This document shows positions 8,511 to 17,559 of a stretch of 54,552 nucleotides of DNA, piece by piece. The notes below the pieces were generated by a model. The model had not been told where the DNA came from and ran no database searches. It saw nothing but the letters and a program-made list of their open reading frames with translations. How positions within the stretch are numbered: the first letter of the stretch is position 1; each line of letters begins with the position of its first letter. The stretch covers positions 1 through 54,552 of the forward strand of contig CANQDF010000014.1 in the NCBI GenBank assembly GCA_947591605.1, read 5' to 3'. The DNA comes from an uncultured Clostridia bacterium (lineage in GTDB: Bacteria > Bacillota > Clostridia > Lachnospirales > CAG-274). Position numbers and translations under genes: made by a program.

Positions 8511-9956
8511 CTATTTCACAAACTCAAGTGCCTTTATTATTTCATTGTTTGTTACCTGTCTTTTGGGCTCAAATTTGCCGTCAACAAGCTCAAAAACACC
8601 GTTTTGCACAAGCGTTTTTACTATCCTTGGGTGCTCGCTTTCCGATATATCGGCTATATCGGCACTATCCGACGTTGATGTAAAATCACCCATTACAAAC
8701 ACTGTCTGTGCAAGCATATCACGGGTAACGGGAGCATCGGGATCGAAATACTCCTTATCTCCGTCCTTTCTGCCCTCTATATAACCGTCCGAAACACAGG
8801 TTTCTATGCTGTCAAAATCCCTGTCCGTCCACGGTATATCCTCAAAAAGCCCATATGTATGTCCGCTGTATTCGTTTTCGTAATACGAGGACGAGCTTGG
8901 CACAAAAACAGGCAGATGCTTTTTTAAAAACACAATGTCCGCAAAGCTGCGCTTTGTGGCTGCGCTGTCGTTTTCGTATGCGGAAATATCGTCAAGCTCC
9001 TCGGGATAGAGATAGCGTGCAAGCTCCCTTACGCCCTTAACATATCTGAACGACGGTGAGGATATAAGCTTTTCGTTTATGGTGTAAAACCTGTCGTTTT
9101 TAATTGCCTTTACCGATTCAAAGCCTGCCCTTTCCGATATGCCCTGCTTGCTTGCGCCGCTGTTCATAGATCCTCTCTGCGACACATAAACATCTATGTT
9201 ATCCGCATTAATGAGCACCTTCTCCTCGCCGAAAGGTGCTATGGAGCTGCCCTCCGAAACAGGCTGCGCATCCCCTGCTATGTTGATGCCGCCCGCAAGA
9301 TCAATTGCAAGCCCTGCCATGGAATCCGCCGTGACCGTCCTTACATTGGTATCGGTCGACTCAAAAAATATGCTCTGCTTTGGCTCTATGGAGGACGTCA
9401 GGCCGCTTATACGGTCGATTTCACCGTGAAAATCCGCCAAAAGCTCCTCTGCCCTGTCCTCGGTGCCTGTAAGGGACGCAAGCTTTTTTATGTAATCGTC
9501 AAACTCCTCAAACCTGTCCGGATAAAGCGATACCACCGTTATGCCTGCATTTTCTATCGCACGCACATAATCGGGCGCCTTGTCCCTTACAAAGGGACGT
9601 ATTATAACTAGGTCGGGGGCGGCTGCTATAAGCGTTTCCGGGTCGCCGTTGTAGTCGTACCTTTCAAGAAAGGCCGCCTCGGGCGGAAACGTAGATGTTT
9701 TGTATGCGCCTATGAGCCTGTCGCCCGCTCCCAGATAATACAGATTTTCGGTATGGGCGGAATAAAGCGATATTATCCGCTCGGCAGGCTTGTCAAGCGA
9801 TATTTCGATACCGTCATCATCGGTAAAGCTTATCTCTCCCTTTGCCTTGTCCGAGTTTGCGCTATTGTCCGCACCGCTGTCCGTGCCGGCCGAATTGCAG
9901 GCACAGAGCAAAAGACACAAAAGAGATATAAAAAATGTTTTTAAAATATGCTTCAT
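8511..9956 (-). CDS. btuF: ABC transporter substrate-binding lipoprotein (BtuF-like) with C-terminal SLH-like domain
   Basis: Extracytoplasmic binding protein for the BtuCD importer encoded two genes upstream. It begins with a lipoprotein signal (FFISLLCLLLCAC, Cys about residue 19) and a low-complexity Ser/Asp linker. A class III periplasmic-binding-protein fold follows, from ERIISLYSAHTENLYYLGAG through APDLVIIRPF to LARYLYPEEL. Residues about 370-481 add a part not normally found in BtuF: FEDIPWTDRDFDSIETC, GYIEGRKDG and PDAPVTRDMLAQTVF follow the S-layer-homology pattern, with a second weaker unit behind it. SLH units usually bind cell-wall polymers. The substrate is probably a corrinoid or cobalt precursor, judged from the operon and B12 riboswitch; heme or siderophore cannot be excluded. 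Confidence 0.87.
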   Translation of the reverse strand: MKHILKTFFISLLCLLLCACNSAGTDSGADNSANSDKAKGEISFTDDDGIEISLDKPAERIISLYSAHTENLYYLGAGDRLIGAYKTSTFPPEAAFLERYDYNGDPETLIAAAPDLVIIRPFVRDKAPDYVRAIENAGITVVSLYPDRFEEFDDYIKKLASLTGTEDRAEELLADFHGEIDRISGLTSSIEPKQSIFFESTDTNVRTVTADSMAGLAIDLAGGINIAGDAQPVSEGSSIAPFGEEKVLINADNIDVYVSQRGSMNSGASKQGISERAGFESVKAIKNDRFYTINEKLISSPSFRYVKGVRELARYLYPEELDDISAYENDSAATKRSFADIVFLKKHLPVFVPSSSSYYENEYSGHTYGLFEDIPWTDRDFDSIETCVSDGYIEGRKDGDKEYFDPDAPVTRDMLAQTVFVMGDFTSTSDSADIADISESEHPRIVKTLVQNGVFELVDGKFEPKRQVTNNEIIKALEFVK

Positions 9957-9957
9957 A

Positions 9958-10920
9958 TTACTCCGCTTCCTCTGTCATGGCATCCTCGCAGTGAGCAACA
10001 AACATATCCCTTATACCGGGGTACTCTCCAAGGCCTTTCATAACACACTCTACCTCGTAGCCCTCTTTTTTGAGCTGCGTCTTCCAGCTGTCCTCTTCAT
10101 CGCCTGCCATATCGTTTGTGGCATGGTCGCCCGCAACTATCATAAGGGGTATAAGCACCACCTTTTGTGCATTGTAGGCTGCAAGGTCGCTTTTTATCTT
10201 GTCAAAATCGGGATAAGCCTCAACCGTGCCCACAAATACATTGTCGTAGCCCATTGCCTTGAACCTGTAATCAAGTGCGGCATAGGTGGCGTTTGCAAAA
10301 TGCTCGGTGCCGTGACCCATAAATACGACCGCATTTGTCTTGTCGGCTATCTGCGGAGTATCCGCAGCAATGGCGTTTATAACGGTTTCGTAATCGTCAC
10401 TCGATGTAAGCAGAGGCTGACCGTATTTAATGCTTGCAAACTTGTCCTCGTAAGGCGATGTAAGGGCTTTCATCTCGTCATACTCCTCGCCGTTCATAAC
10501 GTGCGTGGGCTGTATTACCACCGTGCCGAAGCCGTCGGCAAGAAGTCTGTCCATAGCCTCCGTAACATTATCTATCTTTTCTCCGTCCCTTTCGTTTACC
10601 TTGTCTATTATGGTCTGGCTGGTAAAGGCACGCCTTTGCTCATAGTCGGGAAATGCCTCCGCTATGGCCTTTTCCACAGCGCCTATAGTCTTTTCCCTGG
10701 TTTCGTTATAGCTTGTACCAAAGCTTACCACAAACACGGCTTTTTTATCGGCATCGGCTGTCACCTCGGCACCCGACATCTCCGCCTCCGTGCCCTGCTC
10801 CGATACCTCGGCAGTGTCCTCTGCAGGCGATGTGCCGTCCGTCTGCCGAGCACAGCCTCCGAGAAGCATTGAGCCCGCAATTACGGCTGCTCCCAATAAT
10901 ACAAGTAATTTCCTTTTCAT
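9958..10920 (-). CDS. cbiK: Sirohydrochlorin cobaltochelatase (CbiK), exported lipoprotein form
   Basis: Inserts Co2+ into sirohydrochlorin, the entry step of the anaerobic pathway. The chelatase domain starts near residue 60 with FVVSFGTSYNETREK and contains the two metal-binding histidine regions IQPTHVMNG and VVFMGHGTEHF. Unlike classic cytoplasmic CbiK, the protein begins with a clear lipoprotein signal, LLVLLGAAVIAGSMLLGGCA, followed by an acidic Thr/Glu linker, so it should be anchored outside the membrane. It is flanked by the BtuCD importer and its binding protein. Exported CbiK forms are known in some anaerobes; their purpose is debated (cobalt or tetrapyrrole trafficking). Confidence 0.92.
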   Translation of the reverse strand: MKRKLLVLLGAAVIAGSMLLGGCARQTDGTSPAEDTAEVSEQGTEAEMSGAEVTADADKKAVFVVSFGTSYNETREKTIGAVEKAIAEAFPDYEQRRAFTSQTIIDKVNERDGEKIDNVTEAMDRLLADGFGTVVIQPTHVMNGEEYDEMKALTSPYEDKFASIKYGQPLLTSSDDYETVINAIAADTPQIADKTNAVVFMGHGTEHFANATYAALDYRFKAMGYDNVFVGTVEAYPDFDKIKSDLAAYNAQKVVLIPLMIVAGDHATNDMAGDEEDSWKTQLKKEGYEVECVMKGLGEYPGIRDMFVAHCEDAMTEEAE

Positions 10921-10944
10921 TTTGTCATACTCCTTTATAATTTT

Positions 10945-11700
10945 TTACATAATTATACGGAAATATTTATTGTCACTGTCTATCTCCACCTCCACATTAA
11001 ACATTTCCCTGAAAAATTTTTTATCAAGCAATGCCCTCGGTTTGTCAAAGGCATATACCTTGCCCTGTTTTAATGCCAGCAGCCTGTCGCACCTTGCAAA
11101 GGCAAGGGATATATCGTGCATGACCAAAAGAGCCGTCATGCCCTCTCTGCGGCATTTATCATATATTATATCGGTCATTTTTATCCTTGCGGATATATCA
11201 AGCGCACTCATAGCCTCATCAAGCAGCATAAGAGAGGGCTTTTGCGCAAAAGCCCTTGCAAGCAGAACCTTTTGCCTTTCGCCTCCGCTAAGGCAATTTA
11301 TCCTTTTGGAGGCAAAGCAAAGTGTGTCCGTAAGCTCCATAACGCCCTTTACAAAATCAAGCGATCGCTTGTCGGGCTTTGTTATGCCGTGCGGATAAAG
11401 ACCCATCATGACGGTTTCAAAGCAGGTGTAGGGAAAGCTGCATTCCTCATTCTGATAGATGACCGCTATTTCCCTTGCCCTTTCCATACGGCTCATAGAC
11501 GATAAAAGCCTTGACCTGTAATATATCTTACCGTCCTCGGCAGGGCGTGTCAAAAGCCTGATAAGGGTCGATTTTCCGCTGCCGTTTTCTCCTATCACGC
11601 CTATCAGCTCACCCTCATACACGCTTATGCCAAGACCTTTAAAAAAGGGACAGCCGTTGTATCCGTAAGATACGTTTTCGGTTTTTAAAAGCTCATTCAC
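10945..11700 (-). CDS. btuD: Cobalamin/iron-type ABC transporter ATP-binding protein
   Basis: ATPase subunit of the importer, about 251 residues. Walker A is GENGSGKSTL, the signature LSGGERQKVLLAR, Walker B LMLLDEAMSALD, and the switch His lies in LLVMHDISLA. The start is set at the GTG at 11700, which overlaps the btuC stop by 8 bases and has GGAGGG 9 bases upstream. A longer frame would run into btuC without a binding site. Substrate is inferred from the cob operon. Confidence 0.92.
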   Translation of the reverse strand: MNELLKTENVSYGYNGCPFFKGLGISVYEGELIGVIGENGSGKSTLIRLLTRPAEDGKIYYRSRLLSSMSRMERAREIAVIYQNEECSFPYTCFETVMMGLYPHGITKPDKRSLDFVKGVMELTDTLCFASKRINCLSGGERQKVLLARAFAQKPSLMLLDEAMSALDISARIKMTDIIYDKCRREGMTALLVMHDISLAFARCDRLLALKQGKVYAFDKPRALLDKKFFREMFNVEVEIDSDNKYFRIIM

Positions 11701-12733
11701 CTCTGCGCTCCCTCCTTGTAAAAACAAAAATAAAGAACGGACCGCCTATAAGCGTTGTAAGCACACCTACGGGTATCTCTCCCGAAGCCAAAATACGTGC
11801 CGCACTGTCCGCACACAGCAGCAGCACTGCGCCGAAAAGCGCCGAGAGAGGCATAAGCACCCTGTTTTTTGCCGTAAGCATATACCTGAGCAGGTGCGGC
11901 ACTATAAGCCCCACAAAGCCGATAACACCGCATATGCACACACATACCGCCGTCATTACCGAGCCTATTATAAGCAGCACTATACGCAGCGCAGCAGTGT
12001 TTACGCCAAGCGACCGTGCAGCCTCCTCACCCAATGCCATTATATCCAGCCTTAACGCAAGCACCGAGGCAAGCAGCGTACATATGATAACAACGGGCGC
12101 CGCCATAAGCACATCACTCCAGCCCATTGCCGAAAGGCTGCCCATTATCCAGAACACAACAGCGCTCACGTTTTCGCCTGCAAGCATTTTTATAAAGCTG
12201 ACCCCGGAGGACAGCACAGACCCTGCTATGATACCTGCAATAACAAGGCTGCTGCTTTTAAAGCCGTCGGATACCGAGGCGATGCTTATGACAGAGGCAA
12301 GCGTCAGAAGTGCGCATACAAGGGCGCAGAGCGGAACGGGGAGATATATCCCCCACAGTATATTGAGTATTATGGCAAGCGAAGCGCCAAAGCTTGCCCC
12401 CGTGGAAATGCCCAGCGTATACGGGTCTGCAAGCGGGTTTTGCAGTATACCCTGAAATATAACGCCTGCCACGGCAAGCCCCGCACCCACAAAAACGGCG
12501 CATAGTATCCTCGGCAGCCTTATGTTCCATACAACGGCAGTCACGTTGCCGGGTATGTCAAAGCCTGCCGCAAACAGCTTGTTTGCTATAACACGGCATA
12601 TATCGCCCGTACTTATATCCATAGCGCCCATACATGCGCTCGCAGCCATGCCTGCAATAAGTATTGCAAGCAGCAGCACGGTACACAGCGATATTTTTAT
12701 TTTTTCCTTTTTCAAAGCAGAATCTATATCCAT
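11693..12733 (-). CDS. btuC: Cobalamin/iron-type ABC transporter permease (FecCD family)
   Basis: Integral membrane channel of the importer; 346 residues with about ten hydrophobic segments, as in BtuC. Family signatures include VWNIRLPRILCAVFVGAGLAV, GILQNPLADPYTLGISTGA, ALGEEAARSLGVN (the coupling region that contacts the ATPase) and GVIGFVGLIVPHLLR. It begins five bases after the cbiC stop and overlaps btuD. Confidence 0.94.
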   Translation of the reverse strand: MDIDSALKKEKIKISLCTVLLLAILIAGMAASACMGAMDISTGDICRVIANKLFAAGFDIPGNVTAVVWNIRLPRILCAVFVGAGLAVAGVIFQGILQNPLADPYTLGISTGASFGASLAIILNILWGIYLPVPLCALVCALLTLASVISIASVSDGFKSSSLVIAGIIAGSVLSSGVSFIKMLAGENVSAVVFWIMGSLSAMGWSDVLMAAPVVIICTLLASVLALRLDIMALGEEAARSLGVNTAALRIVLLIIGSVMTAVCVCICGVIGFVGLIVPHLLRYMLTAKNRVLMPLSALFGAVLLLCADSAARILASGEIPVGVLTTLIGGPFFIFVFTRRERRGE

Positions 12734-12738
12734 AATAT

Positions 12739-13362
12739 CTACCTTCCGAGCCTGTAAATAAGTGCGTTTACTATTGCGGCTGCTATATTGCTGCCGCCCT
12801 TATTGCCCCTTGAAACTATGTGGGGTACGGAGCTTGAAATAATAAGCTCCTTTGCCTCGGCAACGTTCACAAAGCCTACGGGCACCCCTATAACGACCGC
12901 AGGGCGCAGCCTGCCCTCACACACAAGCTCATGTATGCGTATGAGTGCGGTGGGCGCATTGCCCACAGCAAGTATAAGCTCGCCTTCTATGCCGCACGCC
13001 TTTTCCATACTGACCATGGCACGGGTAACGCCTCTTTCCTTTGCCTGCCTTGCAACATCCTTGTCGCTCATAAAGCATTTTACCTCGCCGCCAAGCTCGG
13101 CAACCACCCTTTTGTTTATGCCCGCAAACGCCATATTGGTATCGGTGACTATGACTGCGCCCCTGCTCAGAGCGCCCAGTGCCTTTTGCACCGCCCCGTC
13201 CGAAAAAACAAGGCTGTCGGCATATTCAAAATCGGCAGAGGTATGTATCACTCTTTTTATAATATCCTCCTCGCCCGGCTTGAAGCTCCTGCCCGAAAGA
13301 TGCTCCGATATTATCTCAAAGCTGCGTTTTTCTATCTCCGCAGGCTTAAGTATGTATGTCAT
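12739..13362 (-). CDS. cbiC: Cobalt-precorrin-8 methylmutase
   Basis: Moves the methyl group from C11 to C12, giving cobyrinic acid. About 207 residues beginning MTYILKPAEIEKRSFEIISE, with the catalytic-His region RVIHTSADFEYAD, the VTDTNMAFAGIN stretch and PVGFVNVAEAKE. The ATG at 13362 follows AGGAG by 8 bases and is favoured over the adjacent GTG. It overlaps the end of cbiJ by 17 bases. Confidence 0.95.
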   Translation of the reverse strand: MTYILKPAEIEKRSFEIISEHLSGRSFKPGEEDIIKRVIHTSADFEYADSLVFSDGAVQKALGALSRGAVIVTDTNMAFAGINKRVVAELGGEVKCFMSDKDVARQAKERGVTRAMVSMEKACGIEGELILAVGNAPTALIRIHELVCEGRLRPAVVIGVPVGFVNVAEAKELIISSSVPHIVSRGNKGGSNIAAAIVNALIYRLGR

Positions 13363-14104
13363 CACTACCGCTCCTTATCCTGTCTATAAGCTCTTTTACC
13401 TCGTCAAACGACAAACCCTTCTCCATAGTGGGTCTTTTTATCACTATCACATTTATTTTAAGCCGCTTTGCGGCATTTATCTTCTCCTCAAAACCGCCCG
13501 TCCTGCCCGAGCTTTTTGTAACAAGGTGCCTTATGTCGTGATCCGCAAATGCCTTTAAATTTTCCTCCTCGGTAAAGGGGCCCCTTGCATAGATAACATT
13601 TTTAAGCCCCAAACGCCTGCACTTTGCCCTTGCCTCCTCGGTGGGCAGTACCCTTGCCGTCAGTCTGTCGGCATATCCGTCTATAACGGTGTATTTTTCA
13701 AGCTCCTTGCTGCCCGTGGATACAAATATCCTGCCCTCCGTGCCCTTTAAAAGCATTGCGGCGGCAGATATATCCTCGGCATAGGTCATGCCGTCCGCAG
13801 CCTGCTCCTCACGCAGCAGCCTTATATACCGTACTCCGTCACGGGCGCAGGCGGATAAAATATTTTTGCTTGCCTCTGCCGCATAAGGATGAGTGGCGTC
13901 TATAACTATATCCTCATTATACAGCACACGCACCATACCGTCCGAGTCAAGTCTGCCCGTATTTACCGTGATATGCGGCATGGGCGGCATTACATCCCTG
14001 CCCTGTTCCGTAGCCACATATACCTGTGTTTGTATGCCCTTGGCACTCAGATACATGGCGATCCTGCGCCCCTCGCTTGTGCCTCCGAATAACGCCGCCC
14101 TCAT
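13346..14104 (-). CDS. cbiJ: Cobalt-precorrin-6A reductase
   Basis: NAD(P)H-dependent reductase of the corrin ring (CbiJ/CobK). The 252 residues start MRAALFGGTSEGRRIAMYLS with a nucleotide-binding glycine motif, and contain VIDATHPYAAEASKNI and IYARGPFTEEENL plus LVTKSSGRTGGFEEKI, all typical for the family. The ATG overlaps the cbiH stop as ATGA. Confidence 0.94.
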   Translation of the reverse strand: MRAALFGGTSEGRRIAMYLSAKGIQTQVYVATEQGRDVMPPMPHITVNTGRLDSDGMVRVLYNEDIVIDATHPYAAEASKNILSACARDGVRYIRLLREEQAADGMTYAEDISAAAMLLKGTEGRIFVSTGSKELEKYTVIDGYADRLTARVLPTEEARAKCRRLGLKNVIYARGPFTEEENLKAFADHDIRHLVTKSSGRTGGFEEKINAAKRLKINVIVIKRPTMEKGLSFDEVKELIDRIRSGSDDIHT

Positions 14105-14832
14105 ATATCCTTATATCCTCTCGACGTCACCAGCCTGCCGCCCGTCACCCTTGTGCGGCTGCTGCCTATAAAAACGGTGGTAAACATATCCACGCTTGTT
14201 TCCTTAAGCTCCGAGAGAGTGAGCACCCTGCTCTCCTCCCCCTCTCTGCCTGCATTGCGCACATATCCGCAGGGCGTATCGGGGCTTTTGCAGCTCATTA
14301 AAAGCTCGCATGCCCATTTAAGATATGTACTCCTTTTTTTGCTGGACGGATTGTAGATACAGATGACCATATCCGCCTGCGCCGCAAGCAAAAGCCGCTT
14401 TTCTATCAATTTTTTGTCGGTGAGCAGGTCGCTTAGGCTGATAACGGCAAAATCGTTTACAAGAGGCGCACCCAGCACAGCCGCACCACTGCACGCCGCA
14501 GTTACGCCCGGTATGACCTCGACAGCTATATCATCCCTGCCGCCGCACACCTCGTGCATAATGCCTGCCATGCCGTACACGCCCGCATCTCCGCTTGACA
14601 CAAGGGCAGGCGTTCTGCCGTTAAGAGCATATTGCAAAGCCCTTTCGCATCTCTCCTTTTCCCTCGTCATGGGGGTGGAAAATACCTCCTTGCCGCCCGT
14701 AATATCGGCTATAAGAGCCGCATATCCGCTGTATGTGCATATAACATCGCTGTTTTCTATGGCCTTTACGGCTCTCGGGGTCATATCTTCCCTGCCTCCG
14801 GGGCCTATGCCCACAACATATATCCTTTTCAA
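14101..14832 (-). CDS. cbiH: Cobalt-precorrin-3 C17-methyltransferase
   Basis: Tetrapyrrole methylase that methylates C17 with ring contraction. The 243 residues begin MKRIYVVGIGPGGREDMTPR and contain LVSSGDAGVYGMAGIMHE, EVIPGVTAACSGAAVLGAPL and CIYNPSSKKR, which separate CbiH/CobJ from the other methylases. Starts within the last four bases of cbiG. Confidence 0.95.
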   Translation of the reverse strand: MKRIYVVGIGPGGREDMTPRAVKAIENSDVICTYSGYAALIADITGGKEVFSTPMTREKERCERALQYALNGRTPALVSSGDAGVYGMAGIMHEVCGGRDDIAVEVIPGVTAACSGAAVLGAPLVNDFAVISLSDLLTDKKLIEKRLLLAAQADMVICIYNPSSKKRSTYLKWACELLMSCKSPDTPCGYVRNAGREGEESRVLTLSELKETSVDMFTTVFIGSSRTRVTGGRLVTSRGYKDI

Positions 14833-15836
14833 AACTCCTCGCTCCCCTCTTTAAGACCCGACGCAGCCAGCGCAAGCGTTACGCCGCTGCCAAGGGTCTT
14901 GCGCACTATAAGCCTGCCGCCGCCCGAAGCCCTTACGGCGCACCTCTCGCATACGCTGTCCGTACCCGTAACAGCCTTTACAAGATCCGACGAGGTAAAG
15001 CTTCCCTGCACCTCGTTAAGCTCCTCTGCCGAGTAATATACAGGCTCGGTGCCCGTATGTCGGCACAGCTCCGTTATTGCCCTCTCGCCTTTTTTTATAT
15101 CTATGGTGGCTATATTTTTGATCGCCGAAGGCGATATACGGTTATCCCTCATTACCCTTTCATACAGCCCGACAAGCGCAGCTGCATCGGCATTTTTTTT
15201 GCTGCCTGCTCCTGCGCTTATCACCCTCGGTACAAGGTTGAGCGTGTGAGGATAAGGCTTTTTTAAGAAAGGAGAAACCAGTATGCCGTTTTCTGCGTTA
15301 TTATCGGTTTCCTTAAGAGCCTCGGGCAGCTCCGGGTCAAGGTGTATATCGCTTGCAAAGCCTATTTTCTCTCCCCTTAAAAGGGCAGACGAGATATGCT
15401 TTATCTCCTCCGGGTCGTGTATGGCAAAGCCCTGCTTTACAGCCCATACATCGGCGGCAAACACTCCGTTTATATCGGTCGCCGTTGTAATTACCGGGCA
15501 GGCGCCCGTAAGCGCAGCCGTTTTTGCTGCCAGCTCGTTTGCGCCGCCTATATGCCCCGAAAGTATAGGTATAACAAAGCGTCCGCCCTCGTCGCACACC
15601 AGCACGGCAGGATCCTTGGTCTTGTCCGTTATGTAAGGCGATACAGCCCTCACCGCTATACCTGCGGCGCCTATAAAGATGATAGCATCGGCGCACTCAA
15701 AGGCAGAGCGTGTCAGCTCCGACAGCCTGCCGGACGCCTCGCTGCGGCAAAACGAGCGTTTTTCGCCGTCAAGCCCCTTGGAGAGCGTTTTGTTAAGCCT
15801 GTCGCCGTTTTCCGTAAACGAAAAAATATATATCAT
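14829..15836 (-). CDS. cbiG: Cobalt-precorrin 5A hydrolase
   Basis: Opens the delta-lactone and releases acetaldehyde in the anaerobic pathway. The 335 residues show the CbiG N-terminal and middle parts (FIGAAGIAVRAVSPYITDK, DPAVLVCDEGGRFVIPILSG, HIGGANELA) and the CbiG C-terminal domain (LVPRVISAGAGSKKNAD, SSDLVKAVTGTDSVCE). The ATG overlaps the cbiF stop by four bases. Confidence 0.95.
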   Translation of the reverse strand: MIYIFSFTENGDRLNKTLSKGLDGEKRSFCRSEASGRLSELTRSAFECADAIIFIGAAGIAVRAVSPYITDKTKDPAVLVCDEGGRFVIPILSGHIGGANELAAKTAALTGACPVITTATDINGVFAADVWAVKQGFAIHDPEEIKHISSALLRGEKIGFASDIHLDPELPEALKETDNNAENGILVSPFLKKPYPHTLNLVPRVISAGAGSKKNADAAALVGLYERVMRDNRISPSAIKNIATIDIKKGERAITELCRHTGTEPVYYSAEELNEVQGSFTSSDLVKAVTGTDSVCERCAVRASGGGRLIVRKTLGSGVTLALAASGLKEGSEEF

Positions 15837-16594
15837 ATATCCGAGCCGCCCTTTCTGCAGCCGTGCGAAAAATCGGGGTCGTAAAGCGACGACCTGTTAT
15901 ACCGTGCCGAAATAAAGCCGCCAACCAATATAAGCGCAGTCCTTGTTATGCCGTGCTCCTCCGCACTTGCCGCAAGGCCGCCCACGGTAGTTTTTATCAC
16001 CTTTTCGTCCTCCCATGACGCCTTGTATACTATGGCGGCAGGCGTATCCGCACCGTAACCGCCGTTTATAAGCTCCTCGGAGAGCCTTTTTGTCATGCCT
16101 GCGGACAGAAAAATTGCCATTGAGGCACCGTGCGAGGCAAAGCTTTTTATACTCTCGCCCTCGGGTACGGCAGTCCTGCCTGCCATGCGTGTTACTATAA
16201 GACTCTGGCTGACCCCGGGCAGAGTGTACTCCGCCTTAAGCGCAGCCGCTGCCGCAAACATAGAGCTTACGCCCGGGCATACGTCAAAGGCGATACCGTG
16301 CCTTTGCAGCATATCCATCTGCTCCTTTATAGCTCCGTACACGGACGGATCTCCGGTATGCAGCCTTACGGTGGTTTTGCCCTCCGCCTCTGCGGCAAGC
16401 ATTACCTCCGTCACCTGTTCAAGCGTCATGGAGGCGCTGTTGTGTATCTCGCAGCCCTGCTTTGCATAGCCGAGCAGAGCGGGGTTTACAAGCGAGCCTG
16501 CATAAATTATGACATCGGCGTTTTCAATAAGAGCCTTGCCCCTTACGGTGATAAGATCCGCCGCACCGGGGCCTGCACCCACAAAATGTACCAT
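15833..16594 (-). CDS. cbiF: Cobalt-precorrin-4 C11-methyltransferase
   Basis: Tetrapyrrole methylase of 253 residues; adds a methyl at C11. Signature stretches are MVHFVGAGPGAADLITVRG, VIIYAGSLVNPALL, RLHTGDPSVYGAIKEQMD and VCPGVSSMFAAAAAL, which identify CbiF/CobM. Begins one base after the cbiL stop and overlaps cbiG. Confidence 0.95.
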   Translation of the reverse strand: MVHFVGAGPGAADLITVRGKALIENADVIIYAGSLVNPALLGYAKQGCEIHNSASMTLEQVTEVMLAAEAEGKTTVRLHTGDPSVYGAIKEQMDMLQRHGIAFDVCPGVSSMFAAAAALKAEYTLPGVSQSLIVTRMAGRTAVPEGESIKSFASHGASMAIFLSAGMTKRLSEELINGGYGADTPAAIVYKASWEDEKVIKTTVGGLAASAEEHGITRTALILVGGFISARYNRSSLYDPDFSHGCRKGGSDI

Positions 16595-16595
16595 G

Positions 16596-17285
16596 TTATT
16601 TACTCTCCTTTACTATCATAAGCGAAAAATATCCGCCCTGCATATCAATGCCGTCCCCCGGTCTGCAAAGCCTTTCGCCGTCCATGCCGCAGCGCTGTGC
16701 GGCATAGGTGTTTTCAAGCAGATCCTCCTCGGCAAGCATACCGACAAGGGATCCGATATCCTTTCCGGGTTTCATAAGCACCTTTGTGCCGTACAGCCTT
16801 AAGCCCTCACGCACGCTCTCGTAGGAGGCAGGCAGCACAACAAGGGGTTCGTCCCTTTCGCAAAGCGATATGTTAAGCCTTGCCGCCGCTGCGCAAAAGG
16901 ACGTCACGCCCGGTATTATCTCGGTTTCGTACCCCATGGAAAGCACCTCACGGTTTATGCGCATATATGTAGAGTACACTGTGGGGTCGCCCAGCGTAAC
17001 AAACGCCGTATCCTTGCCCTTGTCAAGCAGGGATCCAAGCTTTAGCGCCGCTGCACGGTAGCTTTTTTCAAGCAAAGGTATATCCTTGCTCATTGGCATA
17101 TCAAGCTCCGTTATCTCCTTGCCCCGCACATATTCCTCTATAATGTCAAATGCCGCCGTGTCCCCGTTTTTTGTGCGTGGCACGGCTATTATATCGCACC
17201 GCTCCAGCGTCCTTGCCGCCTTAACGGTTATAAGCTCCTTATCCCCGGGGCCGACTCCGACCCCGTACAATTTGCCCTTTAACAT
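16596..17285 (-). CDS. cbiL: Cobalt-precorrin-2 C20-methyltransferase
   Basis: First gene of the operon. Tetrapyrrole methylase of 229 residues with the SAM-site GVGVGPGDKELITVKAAR, the TLGDPTVYSTYMRI loop and IIPGVTSFCAAAARLN. The ATG at 17285 has GGAGGG 8 bases upstream and is preferred to the TTG two codons earlier. It lies directly downstream of the cobalamin riboswitch and its terminator, so expression of the whole operon should fall when cobalamin is plentiful. Confidence 0.95.
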   Translation of the reverse strand: MLKGKLYGVGVGPGDKELITVKAARTLERCDIIAVPRTKNGDTAAFDIIEEYVRGKEITELDMPMSKDIPLLEKSYRAAALKLGSLLDKGKDTAFVTLGDPTVYSTYMRINREVLSMGYETEIIPGVTSFCAAAARLNISLCERDEPLVVLPASYESVREGLRLYGTKVLMKPGKDIGSLVGMLAEEDLLENTYAAQRCGMDGERLCRPGDGIDMQGGYFSLMIVKESK

Positions 17286-17302
17286 AAGCAATACCCTCCG
17301 AA

Positions 17303-17333
17303 GTAAAAAAGCCTTTTACCGTAGGCAAAAGGC
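17303..17333 (-). terminator. Intrinsic terminator of the B12 leader
   Basis: On the minus strand a ten-base-pair stem (GCCTTTTGCC with GGTAAAAGGC, one G-U pair) with a TAC loop is followed by TTTTTT. It sits between the riboswitch and cbiL, so ligand binding probably acts through transcription termination. Confidence 0.85.
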
Positions 17334-17379
17334 AGCTTTGATACTAAAATAAGACCGCATCGGGCGCAAAAGCACCTAT

Positions 17380-17545
17380 GCGATAATTTTACGGCTGCCG
17401 CCCTCCCCTGCCCAAGGGCGTATGACCGATAATATGACGGGCGACCTGACTTATGGACAATATCCAAACACAGTAATGGCTGTTGCGGCGGATTCCGACC
17501 GCCTTCTCCCTGAGCTGCACCGCAAAATGCAGAACCATATTATCA
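17380..17545 (-). promoter_or_regulatory. Cobalamin riboswitch
   Basis: Read on the minus strand, the leader holds the standard adenosylcobalamin aptamer pieces in order: GGTGCAGCTCAGGGAG, AAGGCGGTCGGAATCCGCC, GCAACAGCC, ACTGTG, and the B12 box AAGTCAGGTCGCC (17441-17453). GC-rich hairpins follow, and then the terminator before cbiL. Outer limits are approximate. It should repress the biosynthesis and uptake operon when coenzyme B12 is bound. Confidence 0.93.
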
Positions 17546-17559
17546 CAATTATTTTATAT

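Noticed and set aside
9790..10872. Plus-strand open frame of 360 codons opposite cbiK
   Set aside because: Antisense shadow of a clear chelatase gene; no ribosome binding site or family likeness. Same for other long antisense frames over the cob operon and the peptidase gene (for example 36966-37811).
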